A stretch of DNA of 64,000 nucleotides from Rhizobium sp. ASV8 (GTDB lineage Bacteria > Pseudomonadota > Alphaproteobacteria > Rhizobiales > Rhizobiaceae). Position 1 is the stretch's first letter. Every line of letters starts with the position of its first letter. Positions 1 to 7,508 of this stretch are shown piece after piece. The translations under genes were made by a program, and so were the position numbers. The notes under the pieces were generated by a model. The model had not been told where the DNA came from. It made no database searches and saw only the letters and a list, made by a program, of their open reading frames with translations. Where the stretch lies: positions 22,371 through 86,370 of the forward strand of contig NZ_JAELUG010000011.1 of NCBI RefSeq assembly GCF_016429255.1, given 5' to 3'.

Positions 1-174
1 GTACATTCCATTCGAGCGTTTTCTTCCGGTATATGTGGAGTTATAGCCCCATTATCATCAGATTACAGCAAAACTATCTTGCTGAGGTCATTCGAAGCCG
101 TGGGCAGCGGCATCCGACCGCCCCACTCCCAGGCATGCCCACGGTCTCCTTGCTCAAACTCAACGGAAAACCCG

Positions 175-1737
175 ATGACCTCGCCCAAGACACAGGTTGC
201 AAGTCCGACCGATAAATTCTTCGTTCTCGTGGCGGTCTGCTGTGCCGCCGCAGCCATGCCCCTGACATTCACAGGCCCGGCCGTCGCGCTGCCGGCGATT
301 AGCCGGACGCTCGGCGGCAGCCCGATTGCCCTCAACTGGGTGACCAATGCCTTCATGCTCACCTTCGGCAGCAGCCTGATGGTTGCCGGGGCACTCGCTG
401 ACAGCTTCGGCCGCCGGCGCATCTTCCTGATCGGCGTGGGCTGCTTTGCCCTGCTTTCCGCCGGTCTCGCCTTTGCCGGTAATATTGTCCTGTTCGACAT
501 CTTGCGGGCGCTGCAAGGTCTCGGCGCGGCAGCTGCCTTCTCGGGCGGCATGGCGGCTCTTGCCCAGGAATTCGACGGTACCGCGCGCATGCGGGCGTTC
601 AGCATCGTCGGCTCCAGCTTCGGTGTCGGCCTCGCTTTTGGCCCGATCGCTTCGGGCCTGATGATCGATGCCTTCGGCTGGCCATCGATCTTCCTTCTCG
701 TGGTCGTGCTGGCGCTGCTGGCTCTCGGCCTCGGCGCTTATTATCTACGCGAATCCCGCGATCCCGATACCGCCGGCCTCGATTGGCCGGGAGCGCTAAG
801 CTTTACCCTTGCGCTGACGCTGTTCACCTATGGCGTGCTGCGCGCGCCGGAGACCGGCTGGAGTGATTTACTTGTTATTGCGCTTCTGGCCGGTGCCGCA
901 TTGCTGTTCCTTGCTTTCGGCATTATCGAGCGCTCCGTAAAGAGGCCGATGCTGGATCTCACCCTCTTCCGTTACCCGCGCTTCGTGGGCGTGCAGCTGC
1001 TGGCGGCAGCACCCGCCTATGCCTTCGTCGTTCTTCTGATCCTCCTGCCGGTGCGCTTCGTGGGGATCGAGGGTATGAGCGAGATCGCCGCCGGACGGAT
1101 GATGATCGCGCTTTCGGCACCTCTTCTCATCCTGCCCATTGCCGCGGGCCTTCTGACCCGCTGGTTCAGCGCAGCAACGATTTGTGGCAGCGGCCTGCTC
1201 GTTTCGGCGGTCGGCCTCTTCTGGCTCAGCCATTTCACCGCCGGGGCCGCACCGCAGGCATTGATTGGTCCGCTGCTGACGATCGGCATCGGCATCAGCC
1301 TGCCCTGGGGCCTGATGGATGGGCTGGCCGTCAGTGTCGTTCCGAAAGAGCGCGCGGGCATGGCGACCGGCATCTTCAGCACGACACGCGTCGCCGGCGA
1401 AGGGGTTGCGCTTGCCGTCGTCAGCGCCATCCTCTCCGCCTTCATTCAGGCTAATCTCGGAGCTGATGCGGGCGAACAGGCTTCATCTGCCGCCCAGCGG
1501 CTTGTCACCGGCAATCTTGCCGCCGCCGCATCGAGTATCCCGGCGATCAGCCACGATGCATTGATCAACGGCTACGGCGATGCCTTCAGTTCGCTGCTTT
1601 GGCTGTTGACGGCGATTACCGCCATCACCGCAATCGTGGTTTTCACGGTCCTCGGCCGGGGCTCGTCAAGCCACATTGATGAGGACGCAAATCCGATCCC
1701 CCAGGAAGAAGAGGCGCTCGGCATATCCAAGGCATGA
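175..1737 (+). CDS. MFS drug exporter, DHA2/EmrB-like
   Basis: Predicted inner-membrane proton-driven efflux permease of 520 residues. The chain is hydrophobic throughout, with enough segments for the 14-helix DHA2 group. The MFS motif A (GALADSFGRRR) lies at about residues 72-82, in the loop after helix 2. A motif C-like GxxxGP stretch (GVGLAFGP) sits in the helix 5 region. The ATG at 175 is preferred over an in-frame upstream ATG at 79, because the extra 32 residues are Pro/Arg/Ser-rich and look non-coding. No regulator or membrane-fusion partner is adjacent, so the substrate cannot be inferred. Confidence 0.85.
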   Translation: MTSPKTQVASPTDKFFVLVAVCCAAAAMPLTFTGPAVALPAISRTLGGSPIALNWVTNAFMLTFGSSLMVAGALADSFGRRRIFLIGVGCFALLSAGLAFAGNIVLFDILRALQGLGAAAAFSGGMAALAQEFDGTARMRAFSIVGSSFGVGLAFGPIASGLMIDAFGWPSIFLLVVVLALLALGLGAYYLRESRDPDTAGLDWPGALSFTLALTLFTYGVLRAPETGWSDLLVIALLAGAALLFLAFGIIERSVKRPMLDLTLFRYPRFVGVQLLAAAPAYAFVVLLILLPVRFVGIEGMSEIAAGRMMIALSAPLLILPIAAGLLTRWFSAATICGSGLLVSAVGLFWLSHFTAGAAPQALIGPLLTIGIGISLPWGLMDGLAVSVVPKERAGMATGIFSTTRVAGEGVALAVVSAILSAFIQANLGADAGEQASSAAQRLVTGNLAAAASSIPAISHDALINGYGDAFSSLLWLLTAITAITAIVVFTVLGRGSSSHIDEDANPIPQEEEALGISKA

Positions 1738-1876
1738 CTGCATTCAGGGCCGGTCTCAGGTGCAAACGCCAACCGGCCCACGACACACGCGCACGGCAAG
1801 GCGGCAAATAAAGGGCCGAATTGCGCCGAAATCGCTTCTGCCGCGCAACATAATATTTCGCCAACACATAAAATGT

Positions 1877-1938
1877 GCGCATCCAAATGCAATACGGCCC
1901 GCTCTTCGAAACGATGCAAGGCTAGCGTTTGGATGCGC
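1877..1938. promoter_or_regulatory. 14-bp inverted repeat upstream of VanZ-like gene
   Basis: The arms 1877-1890 (GCGCATCCAAATGC) and 1925-1938 (GCGTTTGGATGCGC) are complementary over 14 bp, with one G-T pair and a 34-nt spacer. No run of T follows either side, so it is a poor terminator. It ends 20 bp before the next start codon, so it could be an operator pair or an RNA hairpin in the leader. Function is not known. Confidence 0.45.
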
Positions 1939-1958
1939 CGCTGCTATATCATCGCCTG

Positions 1959-2318
1959 ATGATGTCTGACCGTCTTTTGAAGATAATCGCATGGGCCTAT
2001 ATCGCGGCACTCGTTGCCGTGACCCTTGCGCATCTCAATTGGCAGGTTGCATTCGGCAATCCATTCGACATCTTTCGCGCCGGCGCACTCTGCATAGCCG
2101 GCATGCTCGCGCGCCTAGCCTATCCGCAATCCCCTTCCTTCACTTGCCTCCTGATGATTGGCAGCGTGCTGGTGCTTTGCCTTTCGCATTTCCTCGCAAA
2201 CGGCAACTACGGCTCGACGCTCGACATCGTCGTCGGCATGATCAGCGGACTTTGGGGCATCATGCTCGGATCCGTATTGAGCAAGGTCATCGCCTCCGCC
2301 GGCAAGCGAACCGCATAA
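1959..2318 (+). CDS. VanZ-like small membrane protein
   Basis: A 119-residue polytopic membrane protein with about four hydrophobic segments separated by very short loops. The overall pattern fits the VanZ-like fold (helix pairs with a G-x-DIxxG-type segment near the C-terminus, here STLDIVVGMISG). VanZ-like proteins in proteobacteria have no settled role. Two ATGs are adjacent (1959 and 1962) with no good ribosome-binding site before either. An inverted repeat lies just upstream. The family call is a moderate-confidence pattern match. Confidence 0.6.
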   Translation: MMSDRLLKIIAWAYIAALVAVTLAHLNWQVAFGNPFDIFRAGALCIAGMLARLAYPQSPSFTCLLMIGSVLVLCLSHFLANGNYGSTLDIVVGMISGLWGIMLGSVLSKVIASAGKRTA

Positions 2319-2360
2319 CCTTCGAAACGTGCCACTCCTTTGGAGTTCTGGCGCTTTCCC

Positions 2361-2437
2361 TTGAATTCCGAAAACGCTCTATCCCATTGTTTTCTTGCAT
2401 GTTTTTGGCAGAAAGCAACTGCATCTGATCCGGAAGG
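2361..2437. repeat. Degenerate copy of dispersed intergenic repeat
   Basis: The segment has the block order GAAAACGCTCTATC, TTGTTTT, GCAT, TTTTGGCAGAAA and CCGGAAG. The same order is seen, better preserved and in the other orientation, at 49951-50040. It lies directly after the VanZ-like gene. It appears decayed. Confidence 0.5.
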
Positions 2438-2785
2438 ATCGTCGGCGCGCACCTTCGGCGCTCATTCAAGTATATCCAACGCAACCAAAGGAAGTAACGG
2501 GACCTTTTCGTTCCGCTAAATGACTATTACCTAGCCAATATTACGCCCAACTTACTATTTCTGTTTGTATATGTGGCATTCGTGCAACTAAAATTTTTAA
2601 ATCACGGAAATGCCATGCTGATAAAAATATATCATATAACTTTACAGGAATTCCTCTTTAATAGGACCAGAAGCGGGTGGGGCCCGTTTCTCCCGAGTCG
2701 GGGTATTTAAACAGGGATAGGGTCAGGGCACGTCGATTTTTCGGCGCGATTGCCTATGCCCAATCTATATTGGATTGGAGTTTTT
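2438..2785 (+). promoter_or_regulatory. Long AT-rich leader/promoter region of the porin gene
   Basis: About 350 bp without a gene. It is clearly AT-richer than its surroundings between 2520 and 2670, as expected for the promoter of a highly expressed outer-membrane protein. An imperfect inverted repeat pairs TGGCATT-CGTG (2574-2584) with CACG-GA-AATGCCA (2603-2615) around an A/T-only core. The ribosome-binding site GGATTGGAG precedes the ATG at 2786. I could not place a start site with confidence. Confidence 0.45.
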
Positions 2786-3847
2786 ATGAACATCAAGAGC
2801 CTTCTTCTCGGCTCCGCTGCTGCTCTCGCAGCAGTTTCTGGCGCTCAGGCAGCCGATGCCATCGTCGCCGCTGAGCCGGAACCGCTCGAATACGTCCGTA
2901 TTTGCGACGCATACGGCGCTGGTTATTTCTTCATTCCGGGCACGGAAACCTGCCTCAAGATCGGCGGCTACGTCCGTACCGAAGGCAAGTGGTACAATGC
3001 TTACAACCCGGCTGACCGTTTCGGCACGCTGTGGCACACCCGCGCTCAGCTCCATGTCGACACTGCGACCGACACCGAATACGGCCCGCTGAAGACCAAC
3101 ATGGTTCTGCGTTGGGACTGGCAGGATGGCGGCGCGACTGCCACGAAGATGGTATTCGCCAACATCAGCCTCGGCGGTTTCCTCGTCGGTAAGGCTGACT
3201 CGCAGTATAACTCGTACATCGGCTATGCCGGCGGCGTCATGAACGACGACGTTGTCTATGACGGCCCGTACGAGCTGAACCAGTTGACCTACAGCTACGA
3301 CGCCGGCAACGGCTTCACGGCTGTCGTCTCGGTCGAAGACACCAACTCCGGCTCCGGCGCCACCGGCGTGAACGGCGAAGACAGCTCCAACCACTACCTG
3401 CCGGACGTCGTCGCAGGTGTTGGCTACAAGGCTGGCAACTTCGGCTTCAAGGTCGTAGGCGGTTACGACTCGATCGTTGAAGAAGGCGCGGTCAAGGCTC
3501 GCGTCGATGCCGACTTCGGCGTCTTCAAGGCCTTCTTGATGGGCGGCTGGAACACCAACGGCGACAAGCTCAACAAGTACGCAAGCTCGAACGGTGCTGG
3601 CCCTGCCAAGACCATCGGCTGGGGCGACTGGGCTCTCTGGACCGGCGTAACCGTTCCGATCAACAGCAAGCTGCAGGCCAACGCTCAGATCGCTTACACC
3701 GACTCCAAGATCTTCGCAGCTACCGCGAACGTCAAGTGGAACCCGGTTAAGAACCTGCAGATCACGCCGGAAGTATCCTACACCAACTGGGACTCCATCA
3801 ACCAGGACCAGTGGGCCGGTATCCTGCGCTTCCAGCGCACGTTCTAA
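2786..3847 (+). CDS. ropA: Outer-membrane porin, RopA family
   Basis: Alphaproteobacterial porin (Porin_2 family) of 353 residues that forms trimeric beta-barrel channels for small solutes in the outer membrane. A signal peptide ends at ...SGAQA (about residue 22). It is followed by the family's ICDAYGAGYFFIPGTETCLKIGGYVR-type opening, with two cysteines and the first beta strand. The last residues end in ...RFQRTF, and a C-terminal aromatic residue is typical of barrel proteins recognised by the Bam machinery. The ATG at 2786 follows GGATTGGAG and starts the signal peptide. A strong terminator follows, so the gene is monocistronic. Confidence 0.95.
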   Translation: MNIKSLLLGSAAALAAVSGAQAADAIVAAEPEPLEYVRICDAYGAGYFFIPGTETCLKIGGYVRTEGKWYNAYNPADRFGTLWHTRAQLHVDTATDTEYGPLKTNMVLRWDWQDGGATATKMVFANISLGGFLVGKADSQYNSYIGYAGGVMNDDVVYDGPYELNQLTYSYDAGNGFTAVVSVEDTNSGSGATGVNGEDSSNHYLPDVVAGVGYKAGNFGFKVVGGYDSIVEEGAVKARVDADFGVFKAFLMGGWNTNGDKLNKYASSNGAGPAKTIGWGDWALWTGVTVPINSKLQANAQIAYTDSKIFAATANVKWNPVKNLQITPEVSYTNWDSINQDQWAGILRFQRTF

Positions 3848-3898
3848 GAACTCGTTTTCGAGATCTGATCTGACTTGACCCCTGATCGGATGAGGACT

Positions 3899-3931
3899 GG
3901 CCCGACTTCCAGCGAAGTTGGGCCGGTCTTT
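3899..3931 (+). terminator. Rho-independent terminator of ropA
   Basis: GGCCCGACTT (3899-3908) pairs perfectly with AAGTTGGGCC (3915-3924) around a 6-nt loop. It is followed by GGTCTTTCC. It lies about 50 bp after the ropA stop codon. Confidence 0.8.
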
Positions 3932-4143
3932 CCGAGACAGGGGTTAATTTATTCATGCAAGCCGCGAGACGGGCGAACAGCCTTGCGGGAAGCAAAGCAG
4001 CAGTCGCAGCCAGCCAGTTTGGCGTGCGCGCACCCGAGCACCGATTTCCACTTTGTAGAGAAAGGGGTGCCGCGCTACGAACTCTTCCATTTCCCGATAC
4101 CAATCTCATCGACAAGCAGGATTTTTTGTCGTAGAGACAGCGC
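3932..4143. other. Gene-free spacer before the aroG leader
   Basis: No convincing gene. An open frame runs through it on the + strand, but its product has no recognisable domain and Pro/Arg-rich composition. A small hairpin CGACAA (4110-4115) / TTGTCG (4126-4131) lies just before the candidate aroG leader peptide. The aroG promoter should be in this interval, but I could not assign -35/-10 boxes safely. Confidence 0.4.
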
Positions 4144-4218
4144 ATGTCGATCATTTGCGCATACGCCTCGCGATTTTATTCGTACCGCTGCTCTCAGCGG
4201 AGGCGGGCCTGTGCGTAG
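4144..4218 (+). CDS. Candidate Tyr/Phe-rich leader peptide of aroG
   Basis: A 24-codon open frame starting at ATG 4144 and ending at TAG 4216. Codons 7-14 encode Y-A-S-R-F-Y-S-Y, so four of eight residues are aromatic, the end products of the pathway. A tight hairpin (CCGCTG-CTCT-CAGCGG) begins at the codon after the last Tyr, and a strong intrinsic terminator follows 30 nt after the stop codon. The ribosome-binding site is weak (GAGAC about 6 nt upstream). This arrangement is the classical design of an attenuation leader, as known for pheA in enterics and trpE(G) in rhizobia. That this leader controls aroG is inference. Confidence 0.5.
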   Translation: MSIICAYASRFYSYRCSQRRRACA

Positions 4219-4277
4219 TTAGAAAAGACACGACAGCAAAGACCCGAACAGCCGCTAGTCTACCTGGCGGCTTTTTT
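4185..4277 (+). promoter_or_regulatory. Candidate transcription attenuator upstream of aroG
   Basis: The first hairpin pairs 4185-4190 with 4195-4200 (6 bp, 4-nt loop) and overlaps the end of the leader peptide. The terminator pairs AGCCGCTAG (4250-4258) with CTGGCGGCT (4264-4272), nine pairs including one G-U, with a 5-nt loop, and is followed by six T (4272-4277). Competing pairings exist: AGCGG (4196-4200) with CCGCT (4252-4256), or GCGG/CTG in 4203-4211 with CAGCCGC (4249-4255), would break the terminator. It ends 34 nt before the aroG start. Confidence 0.5.
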
Positions 4278-4311
4278 GTCGCCACGGTATGACCCCAAAA
4301 GGAACTATACC

Positions 4312-5370
4312 GTGTTGAATTCCACTGACGATTTGCGCATTCTTGAAATCACGGCACTCACGCCGCCTTCCCGGATCATCGATGAAATCCCCCGCGACCA
4401 GGCGGTGACGACCACGGTCACCGATGCGCGCAGTGCCGTTCACAATATCCTGCGCGACAACGACGACCGGCTTATCGTCGTCATCGGCCCCTGCTCGATC
4501 CACGATCCGGCGGCAGCGCGAGAATACGCTGCGCGGTTGAAGGAGCAGCGTGACCGGTTCGCCGGCGATCTCGAAATCATCATGCGGGTCTATTTTGAGA
4601 AGCCGCGTACGACGGTGGGTTGGAAGGGTCTGATCAACGATCCGCATCTCGACGGAAGCTATCGTATCGAAGAAGGCCTGCGCATTGCGCGAAAGCTGCT
4701 GGTCGACGTCAACGAGATCGGCCTGCCAGCTGGCTGCGAATATCTCGACACCATCACGCCGCAATATATCTCCGACCTCGTCAGCTGGGGCGCAATCGGC
4801 GCGAGGACGACCGAGAGCCAGGTGCACCGTCAGCTGGCGTCCGGCCTCTCCTGCCCTGTCGGCTTCAAGAACGGCACCAACGGCGATGTGCGGATCGCGC
4901 TCGACGCCATCATCGCCGCATCGCAGCCGCATCATTTCCCGGCAGTAACCAAGGAGGGACTTGCGGCGATTGCTTCGACGCGCGGTAACGAGGACTGCCA
5001 CATCATTCTGCGCGGTGGCAAGCAAACCAACTATGACGCCGCAAGCGTTCAGGCGACCGCCGAGCAGTCCCTCAAAGTCGGGCTTGAGCCGCGGATCATC
5101 ATCGACGCCAGCCATGCCAACAGCAGCAAGAACCCCGAGAATCAGCCACTCGTCGTTACTTCGGTCGCGGAGCAGGTTTCGGCTGGCGATCGGCGAATCA
5201 AGGGCATGATGATGGAGAGCAATCTCGTTGCCGGCCGCCAGGATCTCGTGCCCGGCAAGCCGCTGGTCTACGGCCAGAGCATTACCGATGGCTGCATCGA
5301 CTGGCCGACTTCGGTCCGCACGCTGGAAGATCTGGCAAAGGCGGTGCAGGCACGGCGCCGGGCGCGCTAA
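4312..5370 (+). CDS. aroG: 3-deoxy-7-phosphoheptulonate (DAHP) synthase, class I
   Basis: Condenses phosphoenolpyruvate with erythrose 4-phosphate to DAHP, the first step of the shikimate pathway. The 352-residue product matches the E. coli AroG/AroF/AroH type end to end, with VIGPCSIHDP, VYFEKPRTTVGWKGLINDP, GARTTESQVHR, CPVGFKNGT, IILRGGK and SHANSSKN. These carry the PEP, sugar-phosphate and metal-binding residues. The start is taken as GTG 4312, because AAAAGGA lies 8-9 nt upstream and the next residues (LNSTDDLRI) align with the enzyme's usual N-terminus. An upstream TTG at 4276 falls in the terminator. Which amino acid inhibits this isoenzyme cannot be read from sequence. The leader suggests Tyr/Phe control of transcription. 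Confidence 0.95.
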   Translation: MLNSTDDLRILEITALTPPSRIIDEIPRDQAVTTTVTDARSAVHNILRDNDDRLIVVIGPCSIHDPAAAREYAARLKEQRDRFAGDLEIIMRVYFEKPRTTVGWKGLINDPHLDGSYRIEEGLRIARKLLVDVNEIGLPAGCEYLDTITPQYISDLVSWGAIGARTTESQVHRQLASGLSCPVGFKNGTNGDVRIALDAIIAASQPHHFPAVTKEGLAAIASTRGNEDCHIILRGGKQTNYDAASVQATAEQSLKVGLEPRIIIDASHANSSKNPENQPLVVTSVAEQVSAGDRRIKGMMMESNLVAGRQDLVPGKPLVYGQSITDGCIDWPTSVRTLEDLAKAVQARRRAR

Positions 5371-5400
5371 ACCTGCCTTCTGTCGGCGGACACGCTCGGG

Positions 5401-5814
5401 TCAAACACGTCGATAGTGCGCGAGGCTCAGATAATTCTTTCTAGGCCCGCGCACCCGCCACGCCTCTGCCCAGGCGTCGGACGCGCGAAAAAACAAACGG
5501 CCCCGATAGAGATCGGGACCACAATGATGGATGACGCACTGCGTTGCGGCGGTGCCGATACGGATGAATTCCGAAAGATCGGGAAAACGCACGACGATCT
5601 CGCTGTCGGCCTCGTCGAGCCGATAGGTGCGACTGCTTCTCAACGTAGCAATGCCGCTGCGCGTATCGCCATGCTCCTCAAACTGGACAGGCGTTACGAA
5701 CGCCTGTCCCTCGAAGGTGATCAGGGAGCTGTTGAAGTGATCGATGATCCGCCGCTTCACCTCCCACGTGCCGAGGAAGGAACTCAGCCGGCCAGCGCCG
5801 GCCGATCTCTCCAT
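5401..5814 (-). CDS. DUF6314 family protein coupled to msrA
   Basis: A 137-residue cytosolic protein with the look of the DUF6314 family: LGTWEVKRRI near the N-terminus, HHCGPDLYRG in the middle and WRVRGPRKNY near the C-terminus. The predicted fold is a lipocalin-like beta barrel, by family knowledge. Its biochemical function is not known. The ATG at 5814 shares its A with the TAA stop of msrA (TAATG), so the two genes are almost certainly co-translated. This placement at the end of a methionine-sulfoxide repair operon hints at a link to oxidative damage, but that is inference only. Confidence 0.75.
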   Translation of the reverse strand: MERSAGAGRLSSFLGTWEVKRRIIDHFNSSLITFEGQAFVTPVQFEEHGDTRSGIATLRSSRTYRLDEADSEIVVRFPDLSEFIRIGTAATQCVIHHCGPDLYRGRLFFRASDAWAEAWRVRGPRKNYLSLAHYRRV

Positions 5815-6341
5815 TAAGATGCCGCACGCTGCGCTGCGTCGGCCTGCCGGCGCGGAAGCTTCCAGCCGGGACGGACGAAATGGCACGTATAGCCGTTCGG
5901 ATAACGCTCCAGATAATCCTGATGCTCCGGCTCGGCCTCCCAGAAATCGCTGACAGGGGCTACCTCGGTGACGACCTTGCCGGGCCACAAGCCAGAGGCA
6001 TCGACGTCAGCAATCGTATCAAGGGCGACCTGCTTCTGCTCTTCGCTGGCGTAGAAGATCGCCGAACGATAGCTCGTGCCGAGATCATTGCCCTGGCGAT
6101 TGCGCGTGCTGGGATCGTGGATCTGGAAAAAGAATTCCAGCAGATCGCGGTAGCTGATCTTCTGCGGATCGAAAATGATTTCGATCGCTTCTGCGTGCGT
6201 GCCGTGGTTGCGGTAGGTGGCATTGCGGACATCGCCGCCGCTGTAGCCGACGCGCGTCGAGATGACGCCGTTGTAGCGGCGGATGAGATCCTGCATGCCC
6301 CAGAAACAACCGCCGGCGAGAACTGCACGTTCCGTTGTCAT
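5814..6341 (-). CDS. msrA: Peptide methionine (S)-S-oxide reductase MsrA
   Basis: Reduces the S epimer of methionine sulfoxide in proteins and free methionine. The product has 175 residues, with the catalytic GCFWG at residues 11-15 (nucleophile Cys12), the YSGG loop, and the [15 protein letters not shown] and [18 protein letters not shown] blocks that line the substrate pocket. No second cysteine follows in the C-terminal part, so recycling probably does not use an internal C-terminal resolving Cys. The start codon overlaps the msrB stop (ATGA), and its own stop overlaps the DUF6314 start, giving a tight msrB-msrA-DUF6314 operon. Confidence 0.95.
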   Translation of the reverse strand: MTTERAVLAGGCFWGMQDLIRRYNGVISTRVGYSGGDVRNATYRNHGTHAEAIEIIFDPQKISYRDLLEFFFQIHDPSTRNRQGNDLGTSYRSAIFYASEEQKQVALDTIADVDASGLWPGKVVTEVAPVSDFWEAEPEHQDYLERYPNGYTCHFVRPGWKLPRRQADAAQRAAS

Positions 6342-6787
6342 CTTACATCCTCCACTTGGTCGATATAGGCACCATAGCCCTCTGCTTCCATGCGGTCACG
6401 CGGCACGAAACGAAGAGAGGCGGAATTGATGCAATAGCGTAGGCCGCCGCGATCATACGGCCCATCAGGGAAAACATGGCCGAGATGGCTGTCACCATTT
6501 GCCGAACGCACCTCCGTGCGCACCATGCCATGCGAAATATCCGTGAGTTCGCTGACATTGGCGGGCTCGATCGGCTTCGTGAAGCTCGGCCAGCCGCAGC
6601 CGGAATCGAATTTGTCTGCCGAGGCAAAAAGCGGCTCGCCCGAGACGATGTCCACGTAGATGCCTGGCTCCTTGTTGTAGAGATACTCGCCCGACCCGGG
6701 ACGCTCCGTGCCGCTCTGCTGCGTCACACGATACTGCTCGGGGGTAAGCTTGGCGACCGCTTCTGCTGTCTTGCTGTATTTGCTCAT
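6338..6787 (-). CDS. msrB: Peptide methionine (R)-S-oxide reductase MsrB, zinc-free type
   Basis: Reduces the R epimer of protein-bound methionine sulfoxide. The 149-residue protein carries the family blocks [18 protein letters not shown] and [11 protein letters not shown], the last holding the catalytic Cys. The Cys in GCGWPSF can act as resolving residue. The two CxxC zinc pairs found in many MsrB proteins are both absent: the places read IYVDIVSG and [10 protein letters not shown]. It is therefore the zinc-free form. The start at 6787 follows AAGGAGAACAAGA. An upstream in-frame ATG would add about 50 poorly conserved residues. It overlaps msrA by 4 bp. Confidence 0.94.
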   Translation of the reverse strand: MSKYSKTAEAVAKLTPEQYRVTQQSGTERPGSGEYLYNKEPGIYVDIVSGEPLFASADKFDSGCGWPSFTKPIEPANVSELTDISHGMVRTEVRSANGDSHLGHVFPDGPYDRGGLRYCINSASLRFVPRDRMEAEGYGAYIDQVEDVR

Positions 6788-6967
6788 TCTTGTTCTCCTT
6801 GCCCGTCGGCACACATTTCGAGCTTGGCCAAGGCCTGCGGGGAGGAACCAGGGACGGATATCAAGCTCGATCAGCGCTAAGGGAATGATTGCCTGCCGAA
6901 TATAGGCATCACTCGGCCGATTTGCCATATCGATCACGCGCGCGTGACGCCCCGCCCTTGCAGGCGT

Positions 6968-7468
6968 TCAATCAACCGCTGCGCAGGCAGCGACATAGAT
7001 TGCCGCGAGCACTTCGATACCGGCCTGATCGTCAGGATCGAACCGGCCGGCAACCGGGCTGTCGAGATCGATCACGCCGAAAACCCGGCCATCCCGGAAC
7101 AAGGGCACCACCAGTTCCGAACGCGAGGCAGCGTCACAAGCAATATGGCCCGGAAAGGCATGCACGTCCTCGACAAGGATCGACTGCGCCTTTTCGACCG
7201 CCGTTCCGCAAACACCGCGGCCGACCGCAATGCGCACGCAGGCCGGCTTGCCCTGAAACGGTCCGAGCACCAGTTCATCGTCGGCGTGCAGGAAGTAGAA
7301 GCCGGCCCAATTGAGATCCGGCAGCATCTGGAAGATCAGCGCCGATGTGTTGGCGGCGTTGGCGATCGGATCCGTTTCCCCGGCAAGCAGCGCCCGCAGT
7401 TGGTCCGCAAGTTCGCGGTAGAATTCGGGCTTGCTATCGCTCTGGATCGTCTTCTCGGCAAACATCAC
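6968..7468 (-). CDS. msrC: Free methionine-(R)-sulfoxide reductase, GAF domain
   Basis: A 166-residue single GAF-domain protein of the fRMsr family, which reduces free Met-R-O that MsrB handles poorly. The three cysteines of the family are present at 77, 87 and 111, with spacing 10 and 24, the same spacing as in E. coli fRMsr (84, 94, 118). Other family blocks are NWAGFYFL, GPFQGKPACVRI, GRGVCG and ELVVPL. The second Met (7465) is an equally good start. With msrA and msrB in the same orientation 180 bp downstream, this locus can repair both epimers, bound and free. Confidence 0.9.
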   Translation of the reverse strand: MMFAEKTIQSDSKPEFYRELADQLRALLAGETDPIANAANTSALIFQMLPDLNWAGFYFLHADDELVLGPFQGKPACVRIAVGRGVCGTAVEKAQSILVEDVHAFPGHIACDAASRSELVVPLFRDGRVFGVIDLDSPVAGRFDPDDQAGIEVLAAIYVAACAAVD

Positions 7469-7508
7469 ATATCGCTTTCTTTGCGTACTACGCCCCTCGG
7501 GAGTGACA

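Noticed and set aside
3875..4222. Open frame of 115 codons between ropA and aroG
   Set aside because: It starts within the ropA terminator region and runs across the candidate attenuator, with no recognisable feature.
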